Origin: Nocardiopsis sp. CC223A
GTDB lineage: Bacteria; Actinomycetota; Actinomycetes; Streptosporangiales; Streptosporangiaceae
Direction: 5' to 3'
DNA: 64,000 nt
Assembly: GCF_030766825.1 (NCBI RefSeq)
Contig: NZ_JASFDV010000019.1
Coordinates: 1-64,000 of the forward strand
Positions 1 to 7,310 of the stretch are shown here, piece after piece (position 1 is the first letter of the stretch; the number at the start of each line of letters is the position of its first letter). The notes under the pieces are model-generated. The model was not told where the DNA came from, did not search any database, and saw only the letters and a program-made list of their open reading frames with translations. Made by a program: the position numbers and the translations under genes.

Positions 1-1
1 C

Positions 2-663
2 GCCATGGAGCGCGGCGGCACCGCCGGCCGCGGCGGCCGGCCCCGCGCCGGAACACCGGGTCCGGGTGCCGAGTTCGCGGTGCTCGGCCGTGCCCGGCTC
101 CAGGTCGTCCTGCTGCTCGCGGTGCTCGTCAACGGGGCGACGTTCTGCGTGTTCACCTACCTCGCCCCGCTGGTCACCGACACGGCGGGAGCGGCCCCGG
201 CCGCGGTGCCGGTCGTGCTGGCGCTGTTCGGCGCCGGGGCCTTCGCCGGGGTGCGGGTGTCGGGACGCCTCGCGGACCGGCACTGGCGGCCGCTTCTCGT
301 GTGGGGCGGGGTCGGTCTGCTCCTGGGCTGGGGGCTCCTCGCCGCCGCCGCGACCCACCCGGTCGCGGTGGTGGCGCTGACCCCGGTCCAGGGGGCGCTG
401 TCGTTCGCGGTGGGGAGCACCCTGATAGCGCGGATCATGGCGCGTGCGACGGATGCGCCCACCATGGGCGGCTCGTTCGCGACGGTGGCCCTGAACCTGG
501 GCGCGATCGCCGGGCCGGTGCTGGGCGGAGCGGCCTACGCCGCGGTCGGAGTCCGCGGGCCGGTCCTGGCGGCGGTGGTGTTGGTGCTCGCCGCTCTCGT
601 GGTGGGCGGGGTCCGGGTCCTTGCCGTCACGCGGTCGGTGCCGGTGTCCGATGGTGTCCGTGA
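2..663 (+). CDS. MFS drug-efflux-type transporter, C-terminal half (5' partial, probable 3' frameshift)
   Basis: This is the C-terminal half of a 12-helix major facilitator antiporter; the N-terminal half lies upstream of the window. About six hydrophobic helices are visible, with the conserved loop motif GRLADR after the second one and a last helix ending near base 620. It resembles the Cmx/AraJ drug-efflux group, but the substrate cannot be read from the sequence. The frame that encodes the helices has no stop until base 2089, which would run right through the next gene. A TGA in the adjacent frame at 661-663 falls exactly where such a protein should end, and a strong terminator hairpin follows at 727-782. 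I therefore place the natural end at 663 and infer a 1-nt indel between about 600 and 660. Confidence 0.6.
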   Translation, partial: HGARRHRRPRRPAPRRNTGSGCRVRGARPCPAPGRPAARGARQRGDVLRVHLPRPAGHRHGGSGPGRGAGRAGAVRRRGLRRGAGVGTPRGPALAAASRVGRGRSAPGLGAPRRRRDPPGRGGGADPGPGGAVVRGGEHPDSADHGACDGCAHHGRLVRDGGPEPGRDRRAGAGRSGLRRGRSPRAGPGGGGVGARRSRGGRGPGPCRHAVGAGVRWCP

Positions 664-726
664 CCGAGACCGGAGGGCCCGTCCGCGGGCCGGTCGTGGC
701 GGCGGTGGCGGGGCCGACGGGCCGGA

Positions 727-782
727 GTGGATTCGGGGGGAGCATGCCCCGGCGCCGGTGGAACACGACCCCCCGAATCCAC
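727..782 (+). terminator. Strong terminator-like hairpin after the MFS gene
   Basis: A perfect 14-bp inverted repeat (727-740 and 769-782, GTGGATTCGGGGGG and its complement) encloses a 28-nt GC-rich loop. Pairing continues imperfectly outside it. It lies between the MFS gene and the next gene, as expected for transcript termination. Confidence 0.65.
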
Positions 783-929
783 GGTCCGTCCCCGCCTGCG
801 CATCCCGCCACCCCGCCACCCCGGCCCGTGGACGGCCTCCGGCGCGGACCGCGGCGCCCCCGGGAATGTCGGGGGCGGGCGGTACAGTGCGGGGAACGCC
901 CGCCGCCGAGTCCTTCGAGGGAGCCGTCC

Positions 930-2033
930 ATGGCCGGGACCGTCCTCAGCAATCGCGCGCTGAACCGGGCCACACTCGACCGGCAGCTCCTCCTCGCCCG
1001 CACCGACCTGCCCGTCGCGGACGTGGTCACCCGCCTGGTCGGCCTCCAGGCACAGACCACCCACACCTGGTACCTGGGCCTGGAGAACCGTATCGAGGGC
1101 CTGGACCCCCACCGGGTCGGCCGCATGCTCACCGACGGGGAGCTGGTCCGCGTCACCCTCATGCGCGGCACCATCCACCTCGTCACCCCGCAGGACTGCC
1201 GTTTCCTGCGCCCCACCGTGCAGCCCGCCATCGACCGCGGGTTCTCCGGCAGCAGACACGGCCAGGCCACCCGCGGCATGGACCTCGACGCCATCGCCCG
1301 CGCCGGGTACGACCTCCTCCTCGCCCGCCCCATGACCCCGCGCGACCTGGCCGAAGTCCTGGCCGAGCGGTGGCCGCAGGTGAACGGCGAACACCTCGCG
1401 CAGGCGGTCAAGGACCGACTCCCCTTCGTGCAGATCCCCCCGCGCGGGGTGTGGGGCGCCGCCGGGGCGCCCGCGTTCGCGCCCGCCGACACCTGGACCG
1501 GGCTGGCCATGGACGCCGACCCCGACCCCGAGGGCCTGGTGCTGCGCTACCTCGCGGCGTTCGGTCCCGCCGGCGTCAAGGACATGCAGGCGTGGTCCTC
1601 GCTCACCCGGTTCAAACCGGTCTTCGACGGCCTGCGGGACCGCCTCGTCGAACTGCGGGCCGAGGACGGCACCGTCCTGTTCGACCTCCCCGACGCGCCC
1701 CGGCCCGGCGAGGACGTCGACGCCCCGGTCCGCTTCCTCTACGACTTCGACAACATCCTGCGCGGCCACGCCGACCGCAGCCGGGTGCTGCCGCACGAAC
1801 ACCGGCCCCGGCTGGCCTCCCGCAACGGCATGCCCCCGGGAACGGTCCTGGTGGACGGGTTCGTGAGCGCCTCCTGGAAGGTGGTGCGCACCCAGGGGTC
1901 GGCGCCCCACCTGGAGGTCGGCCTGTTCGGACCGATCTCCGCCGCGGACCGCGACGCGGTCGCCGCCGAGGGCGAGCGCACCCTGGCGTTCCTGGAACCC
2001 GAGGGGCGCGGAGTCCGGTTCGTCGAGCTCTGA
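930..2033 (+). CDS. AlkZ-like HTH_42-family protein (winged-helix DNA glycosylase)
   Basis: This 367-aa protein belongs to the HTH_42 (winged-helix DNA-binding) family that contains AlkZ and YcaQ, glycosylases that excise bulky alkylated bases and unhook interstrand crosslinks. The catalytic Q-x-Q signature is visible as LVGLQAQ near residue 34, followed by the usual aromatic/leucine helix. Length matches the family (about 370 aa). The ATG at 930 follows a GGGAG element. A candidate -10 (TACAGT) lies about 40 nt upstream, so the gene probably has its own promoter. Family assignment is firm; glycosylase activity is inferred from the Q-x-Q motif, since many family members are uncharacterised. 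Confidence 0.8.
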   Translation: MAGTVLSNRALNRATLDRQLLLARTDLPVADVVTRLVGLQAQTTHTWYLGLENRIEGLDPHRVGRMLTDGELVRVTLMRGTIHLVTPQDCRFLRPTVQPAIDRGFSGSRHGQATRGMDLDAIARAGYDLLLARPMTPRDLAEVLAERWPQVNGEHLAQAVKDRLPFVQIPPRGVWGAAGAPAFAPADTWTGLAMDADPDPEGLVLRYLAAFGPAGVKDMQAWSSLTRFKPVFDGLRDRLVELRAEDGTVLFDLPDAPRPGEDVDAPVRFLYDFDNILRGHADRSRVLPHEHRPRLASRNGMPPGTVLVDGFVSASWKVVRTQGSAPHLEVGLFGPISAADRDAVAAEGERTLAFLEPEGRGVRFVEL

Positions 2034-2146
2034 TCCGCGCCGGTTTCCCCGGTCCCGTCACCCGTCTGCTTTGCTCATGGGTGTCCTGATGTGGACGTAT
2101 GCATCCGGACCACGGACAATACGGGGTGATATGGAAGGATTCTCGG

Positions 2147-3715
2147 GTGACTGAAGAGTTCCGTGCCGCGTTCCAACGTGTGCTCGACACCGCCGCTGAA
2201 CAGGCGCCCGGGTTTCCCGCGGCCGTGCACGACGTCTTCCGGCTCTCCTCGCAGGTCCCGCAGGAGGAGCTGGCCGTCGCCATGCAGGCGCTGGCCCCCG
2301 TGCTGTCCGACTGTGAATCCGTGGCCGACATCGCCGCCGACCTCGCCGTGCTGGCCGGTGCGCTGGTGGAGGCCGGGGCGCCCGCCGGACAGGTGGGGCT
2401 GGAGGTGCTGCGCCAGCTCGGCAGTTACGGGCAGGCCGCGGCCGCGTTCATGCACGCCTGGGACAAGACCGGCGGCGGCGCTCCGCCGCACCCCAGCCAG
2501 GTGGGCGAGGCCGAGGAACAGCGGGTCGAGGAGGTCCTGGGCGAGAACGCGCCCCTGGCCACCGTCGGTTGGTGGACCTGCCTGCGCTACGGGCTCGCCG
2601 CCAAGGCCATGCTCGGCGACACCCAGGTGCGGGCGGCCGTGCGCGCCGACTCCGGCGCCCTGGAGGGGCTGAGCCAGATCGTGCACGCCCTCTCCACCCG
2701 GCTGCCCGAGTTCGCCGAGGTCGGCGAACTCCTGCGGATGGCCGAGGCGGACACCCTGCTGGTGCTGGACCGGGCCTCCTGGCGGGGGTTCCGGGTCCGG
2801 TTCGACGGCATCGGCGACAACTTCCAGCTGCACACGCTGCTGGCCGACGCGCTCATCGGCAAGGAGGGGCAGCGGCTGCCCGGCACCCGGCCCGACCCGC
2901 GGTGGACCGCCGCCTGTCTGGACGGCACCGCGGACCCGCTGGCGGACGTGGTGCGCGGTGAATGGGACCTGGTCGGCGGGGACGGGACCTGGGTCGGCAA
3001 CGAGGCGTGCCCGGCCGACATCCCCTTCGTCGACGGGGAGCGGGTACTGGTGCTGGAACCGCAGACGCTCGCCCACTCGTGGCGGGCGGGGCGGCGCCAC
3101 GCGCACATCCCGGGCAGCCTGACGATCGTCGAGGAACTGCACCCGGACGAGGCCACCGGGTGGTGGTCGCGGATGCACCCGGCCGGATCGGTGCGCCACC
3201 CGCTGGCGCCGGCCATCGAACACGGGGACACCGGCGCGCACCGGCCGCCCCGGCACTTCGGGGTGGCGGCGCACTTCGAGGAGGTCGACTCGGGTCCGCT
3301 GTCGTCGACGTTCCCGGCCCTGGAACCGGAGTCGGACGACCTGTTGGGCGGAGCCCCGCAGGAGGAGCCGCCGGACGGTCCGTGGGCGGAGGCGTACCCG
3401 CGGGAGGCGGTGGGGTGGGCGGACGAGCCCGCACCGCAGCCCGAGCAGCCGTCCGGGCAGCAGGCCGAGGCATGGCCGCTCGCCGAGCAGCACCCCGAGC
3501 AGCAGGCGGAGCCGTGGCCGCTCGCCGAGCAGGAGCCCGAGCCGTGGCCGGTCCCCGGGCGGCAACCCGAACCCCGGGGGTACGTCCCGCCCGACGACGG
3601 CCGCCCGCCGGGAGCGCACCTGATGCCGCCGCTGCCGCCGGGGGTGTCGGACAGCTGGGCGTGGGCGCCGCGCTGGAAGTGGCCGCCCCCGCCCGGGACC
3701 GTGTCCGGCCTGTGA
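2147..3715 (+). CDS. Unknown-family protein with folded N-terminal region, disordered linker and conserved C-terminal tail
   Basis: I recognise no named domain in this 522-aa protein. It has a paralogue at 18314-20227. The N-terminal ~110 residues look alpha-helical. The central ~110-370 region holds the best conserved blocks: FRVRFDG(I/V)GDNFQLHTLLAD, EWDLVGGDG.WVGNEA, PFVDGERVLVLEP and GRRH.HIPG. Residues ~390-490 are a Pro/Glu/Trp-rich linker with repeats of the type EQxPEQQAExWPLAEQ. The last ~30 residues carry a tail motif shared with the paralogue (P-x-G-V-S-D-S-x-x-W-x-P-x-W-K). There is no signal peptide or membrane helix, so it is probably cytoplasmic. The GTG at 2147 is chosen because GGAAGG sits 9 nt upstream; an ATG at 2099 is also in frame. 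Confidence 0.75.
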   Translation: MTEEFRAAFQRVLDTAAEQAPGFPAAVHDVFRLSSQVPQEELAVAMQALAPVLSDCESVADIAADLAVLAGALVEAGAPAGQVGLEVLRQLGSYGQAAAAFMHAWDKTGGGAPPHPSQVGEAEEQRVEEVLGENAPLATVGWWTCLRYGLAAKAMLGDTQVRAAVRADSGALEGLSQIVHALSTRLPEFAEVGELLRMAEADTLLVLDRASWRGFRVRFDGIGDNFQLHTLLADALIGKEGQRLPGTRPDPRWTAACLDGTADPLADVVRGEWDLVGGDGTWVGNEACPADIPFVDGERVLVLEPQTLAHSWRAGRRHAHIPGSLTIVEELHPDEATGWWSRMHPAGSVRHPLAPAIEHGDTGAHRPPRHFGVAAHFEEVDSGPLSSTFPALEPESDDLLGGAPQEEPPDGPWAEAYPREAVGWADEPAPQPEQPSGQQAEAWPLAEQHPEQQAEPWPLAEQEPEPWPVPGRQPEPRGYVPPDDGRPPGAHLMPPLPPGVSDSWAWAPRWKWPPPPGTVSGL

Positions 3716-3793
3716 GACCCCGCCGCCGAGGGCGGCACCCGGGCGCGCCGCGGCACGCCCGGCATCCCCCGACCCCCCGAAACCGGAGCCCCC

Positions 3794-4459
3794 ATGACCG
3801 AATCCACCGAGACCACCACCCCGGAACCCGTCTCCGCCGAGCCCCCCACGGCCGAGGAGCCCGTAGCGGCGGGCGGTCCTGCCGGGGAGGACGGGGGTCC
3901 TGGGGCCGTTGCGGCCGCGGACACCGCCGATGGTGCGGAGGGCGCCGCCACCGGGCGGGGCGGCCCCTGGGGGGCTCGGACGGTGCTGGTGGCGGCCGCC
4001 GGGCTGGTGGTGGGCGGCACCGCCTACCTGGGGGTGGAGGTCGCCGACGCGTTCGCGCCCGCCGCCACGGCCGAGGTCACCGAGACCGAGCCCGAACAGG
4101 GCACAGGGGAACGGCGCACCACGTCGCTGCTCGCCGACCCCGAGGAGAGCGCCCCCCAGGAGACCGTTGCCGATTCCGCGGTCGGCGGTGACACGACGGC
4201 TCCCGCCCAGGGCCCCGTCGGCCCGCCGGCCGAGGGCACCGCGCCCGCCGGCGGCGGGGGCGACGGCACGTCCGACGGGGAGGACCCGCGCGAGCAGATC
4301 CTCGACGACATCCTCAACACCCCACAGGAACGCCCGCCCCTGGTCAACGACTGCGATCAGGCCTGCGTCGACGCCCACACGGCGCGCGAGGAGGAGGACG
4401 TCGAGCCCGTGGTCGTCGAGTTCCACCCCGAGGACTACGAGTTCCCCACCGCTCCCTGA
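3794..4459 (+). CDS. Single-pass membrane protein with acidic low-complexity flanks
   Basis: This 221-aa protein has no recognisable domain. Residues 1-55 are rich in Glu, Pro, Ala and Gly; one hydrophobic segment (about 62-82) could span the membrane; the rest is a long acidic Pro/Gly-rich segment ending in a short region with two cysteines (NDCDQACVD, near 190). No Sec cleavage motif is evident, so it is likely anchored with the tail outside, though topology is uncertain. It starts 78 bp after the unknown-family gene and may be cotranscribed with it. Codon third positions are strongly GC, as expected for a real gene here. Confidence 0.55.
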   Translation: MTESTETTTPEPVSAEPPTAEEPVAAGGPAGEDGGPGAVAAADTADGAEGAATGRGGPWGARTVLVAAAGLVVGGTAYLGVEVADAFAPAATAEVTETEPEQGTGERRTTSLLADPEESAPQETVADSAVGGDTTAPAQGPVGPPAEGTAPAGGGGDGTSDGEDPREQILDDILNTPQERPPLVNDCDQACVDAHTAREEEDVEPVVVEFHPEDYEFPTAP

Positions 4460-4786
4460 GGGGGACGGGCCGGGTCGGTGGGACCCGGTCCGGTAGCCGT
4501 CGGCGGGCGAGCGCCCCCACCCCCGGAAGCACCCGGGCTCCGGGGCCGACCGCGCCCCTGCCGGCGTCGGCGGGCGGGCCGTGGGAGCGGACGGCGCCGC
4601 GTCGGCTGCGGACTCCGCTCCGGGGGAGTGCGCAGGTGGGCCCCGGGTTCCGCGGGCCGACCGGCGCGGGCGGCCGTGGTCGCCCACAGGGAGCACGGAC
4701 CCGACTAGGCTGGCGTTCGGCAATCCGACACCCCGGCAGGCCGACCGCGCTGGGTGAGTCACGAGCACACTCAAGGAGATCCCGTC
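4460..4786 (+). promoter_or_regulatory. Intergenic region with probable lpdA promoter
   Basis: This 327-bp stretch holds no convincing gene. It is GC-rich with short inverted repeats. A good actinobacterial -10 (TAGGCT) lies at 4706-4711, giving an lpdA leader of about 70 nt. An AAGGAGAT ribosome binding site at 4773-4780 sets the lpdA start. Confidence 0.5.
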
Positions 4787-6193
4787 ATGGGGCAGCGACA
4801 CTTCGATCTGGTCGTTCTCGGCGCGGGCCCGGGCGGCTACGTCGCCGCGATCCGGGCCGCCCAGCTCGGCCTCAACACCGCCGTCATCGAGGAGAAGTAC
4901 TGGGGCGGCGTCTGCCTCAACGTGGGCTGCATCCCCTCCAAGGCCCTGCTGCGCAACGCCGAACTGGCCCACCTCTTCACCAACGAGGCCGACCTCTTCG
5001 GCATCAAGGTCGACGGCAAGGTCGAGTTCGACTACGGCAAGGCGTTCAGCCGCAGCCGCGAGGTCGCGGACGGCCGCGTCAAGGGCGTCCACTTCCTCAT
5101 GAAGAAGAACAAGATCACCGAGATCGACGGGCGCGGCACCTTCGTCGACGACCACACCATCGAGGTCGCGGGCGGCGACGGCTCCAGCGAGACCGTCACC
5201 TTCGACCACGCGGTGATCGCCGCCGGCTCCTCCACCAAGCTGCTGCCCGGCACGCAGCTGTCCGAGCGGGTCGTCACCTACGAGGAGCAGATCCTCGAAT
5301 CCGAACTGCCCGGCAGCATCATCATCGCCGGCGCGGGCGCCATCGGCGTCGAGTTCGCCTACGTCCTGGCGAACTACGGCGTGGACGTCACCATCGTCGA
5401 GTTCCTCGACCGCATCGTTCCCCTGGAGGACGAGGAGGTCTCCAAGGAACTCGCCCGCGCCTACAAGAAGCTCGGCGTCAAGGTCCTGACCTCCACCCGG
5501 GTGGAGAGCGTCGAGGACACCGGGAGCAACGTCAAGGTCACCGTCACCACCACGGAGGGCGACCAGCAGGTCCTGGAGGCCGACAAGCTGCTCCAGGCCA
5601 TCGGGTTCGCGCCCAACGTCGAGGGCTACGGCCTGGAGAAGACCGGCGTGGAGCTCACCGACCGGGGCGCCGTCGCCATCGACGGCCGGGGCCGCACCAA
5701 TGTGCCGCACATCTTCGCGATCGGCGACGTCACCGCCAAGCTGATGCTGGCGCACACCGCCGAGGCCATGGGCATCGTCGCGGTGGAGACCATCGCCGGG
5801 GCCGAGACCCAGGAGATCGACTACAGGTTCATCCCGCGCGCCACCTACTGCCAGCCGCAGATCGCGAGCTTCGGCTACACCGAGAACGAGGCCCGCGAGG
5901 CCGGGTTCGACGTGCAGGTCGCGAAGTTCCCGTTCATGGCCAACGGCAAGGCGCACGGCATCGGCGACAGCCGCGGATTCGTCAAGGTCCTCTCCGACGC
6001 CAAGTACGGGGAGATCCTGGGCGCCCACATGATCGGCCCCGACGTCACGGAGCTGCTGCCGGAGCTGACCCTGGCCCAGCAGTGGGACCTGACCGTCCAC
6101 GAGGTGTCGCGCAACATCCACGCCCACCCGACGCTGAGCGAGGCCGTCAAGGAGGCCGTGCACGGGCTGTCCGGGCACATGATCAACTTCTAG
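4787..6193 (+). CDS. lpdA: Dihydrolipoyl dehydrogenase (E3)
   Basis: The 468-aa flavoprotein reoxidises dihydrolipoamide in 2-oxoacid dehydrogenase and glycine-cleavage complexes, passing electrons to NAD+. Visible features in order are the FAD-binding GAGPGG (about 12-17), the redox disulfide [13 protein letters not shown] (C43, C48), the NAD-binding [10 protein letters not shown] (about 180), the second FAD motif with IFAIGDV (about 305) and the catalytic His-Glu region HAHPTLSE near the C-terminus. Length is standard. ATG 4787 has AAGGAGAT 6 nt upstream; a GTG at 4754 is in frame but has no such site. It stands alone, and the E1/E2 genes at 61.4-64 kb could use it. Confidence 0.97.
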   Translation: MGQRHFDLVVLGAGPGGYVAAIRAAQLGLNTAVIEEKYWGGVCLNVGCIPSKALLRNAELAHLFTNEADLFGIKVDGKVEFDYGKAFSRSREVADGRVKGVHFLMKKNKITEIDGRGTFVDDHTIEVAGGDGSSETVTFDHAVIAAGSSTKLLPGTQLSERVVTYEEQILESELPGSIIIAGAGAIGVEFAYVLANYGVDVTIVEFLDRIVPLEDEEVSKELARAYKKLGVKVLTSTRVESVEDTGSNVKVTVTTTEGDQQVLEADKLLQAIGFAPNVEGYGLEKTGVELTDRGAVAIDGRGRTNVPHIFAIGDVTAKLMLAHTAEAMGIVAVETIAGAETQEIDYRFIPRATYCQPQIASFGYTENEAREAGFDVQVAKFPFMANGKAHGIGDSRGFVKVLSDAKYGEILGAHMIGPDVTELLPELTLAQQWDLTVHEVSRNIHAHPTLSEAVKEAVHGLSGHMINF

Positions 6194-6228
6194 CGGTCTC
6201 CGGGGTCCGCCCCCGGGACAAGCGGAGC

Positions 6229-6269
6229 GAAGGGCGTCGAGGGCCGGTGGACCGGTCCCGGCGCCCTTC
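6229..6269 (+). terminator. lpdA terminator hairpin
   Basis: Outer stem GAAGGGCG / CGCCCTTC (6229-6236, 6262-6269) encloses a second stem GGGCCGGT / ACCGGTCCC around a GG turn. It lies 35 bp after the lpdA stop. Confidence 0.55.
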
Positions 6270-6422
6270 ACCGTGTTCCCCGGGCGGACGGCGCCGGATG
6301 CCCATGGCCGCCGCCCGTCGTCCTGTTGTGCCGGACCGCGGCGGACTTGCTAAGTTTCCCTGTGTCCCCCGCCGGAACCGTCCCCTTTCGTCCGGCCCCC
6401 TTCCGAACATCGAGAGCCACCC

Positions 6423-7118
6423 ATGCGACTGATCCCGTCCTCCCCCCTGTCGTGCCTGGGCACGGCCGTCGTCGCCGCCGTGATCGGCGGATTCGTCCTG
6501 GTCGGCTGTGACGTCGTCGAGTTCGACGAGTTCGACACGGACTTCGACCTCTTCTCCGGGGACGGGGAGGCGTCCCCGAGCCCGGAGGCGAGCGCGAGCC
6601 CGAGCCCGGAGGACGAGGAGGAGCAGGAGGAGGCCGCGCGGTACGCGCTGCCGGAGTCGTGTGCGGAGGCCGGGGCCGCGGAGGTCGTCGGGGACCTCGC
6701 CCCGGGGACCGTGCTGGCCGAGGAGCGCGGCGAGGTCGAGGGGTTCGCCGACGCCGAGCAGCTGACCTGCTCGTTCAGCGACGGCACCGGGACCCCGGGC
6801 GCGGCCACGTTCACGCTGGTGTTCACCTTCAACGTCGACCCGAGCCTGAGCCCCGACGTGGTGTCGGTGCCGGGCGCCGAGGAGGAGATGAACTGGGAGG
6901 TGGACATCGACGTGGACGTCGACACCTACCACACGGACGAGTCCGACGACCTGGGCGGCGACCTGGAGTACGTGGGCACGGTGGACGGCGGCACCCGGCA
7001 CCTGTACCTGTCGCTGCCGGGCGAGCTGTACGTGACCGCGATCGCCTACGGCGAGGAGGTGCCGCGCGAGGATCTGGAGCGCGTGGTGATGCTGGCCGCG
7101 GAGCGGGTGCGCGGCTGA
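6423..7118 (+). CDS. Secreted lipoprotein of unknown function
   Basis: This 231-aa protein begins with a lipoprotein signal peptide: hydrophobic core from about 10 to 26 and lipobox LVGC with the lipidated Cys at residue 29. An acidic Ser-Pro repeat linker (about 50-75) follows, then a globular region of about 150 residues with two cysteines (PESCAEAG and LTCSFSD) likely to pair outside the cell. That layout resembles the DUF3558-type actinobacterial lipoproteins, but I cannot confirm membership. A candidate promoter TTGTGC-N19-TAAGTT lies at 6326-6356. It is flanked by terminators on both sides, so it is probably monocistronic. Confidence 0.7.
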   Translation: MRLIPSSPLSCLGTAVVAAVIGGFVLVGCDVVEFDEFDTDFDLFSGDGEASPSPEASASPSPEDEEEQEEAARYALPESCAEAGAAEVVGDLAPGTVLAEERGEVEGFADAEQLTCSFSDGTGTPGAATFTLVFTFNVDPSLSPDVVSVPGAEEEMNWEVDIDVDVDTYHTDESDDLGGDLEYVGTVDGGTRHLYLSLPGELYVTAIAYGEEVPREDLERVVMLAAERVRG

Positions 7119-7255
7119 CCCCGGCCGGGGCGTGGGGAACACGGGCGTCGGGGCCGCCGGCGGTGCCGGCGGCCTCCGCCGTGCCGGGCCCCGGTCACCG
7201 GACCCGGGTCCGCGTCGACGGCGGCACCCGCTCCCGATCCCCGGGGAGCGCCAAA

Positions 7256-7290
7256 GGGGCCGGGCCGCGGATGTTCCGCGGCACGGCCCC
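7256..7290. terminator. Bidirectional terminator between convergent genes
   Basis: A 15-bp stem with one mismatch (7256-7270 and 7276-7290) closes on an ATGTT loop. It lies between the lipoprotein gene and the GH15 gene, which converge here, and can serve both. Confidence 0.75.
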
Positions 7291-7310
7291 TTCGTCGCGT
7301 CCGGGTCCGG

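Noticed and set aside
2075..6271. Very long open frame on the minus strand (about 1400 codons)
   Set aside because: It is antisense to four well-supported genes including lpdA. Long spurious frames are expected when third positions are nearly all G or C, and the product has no recognisable domain.
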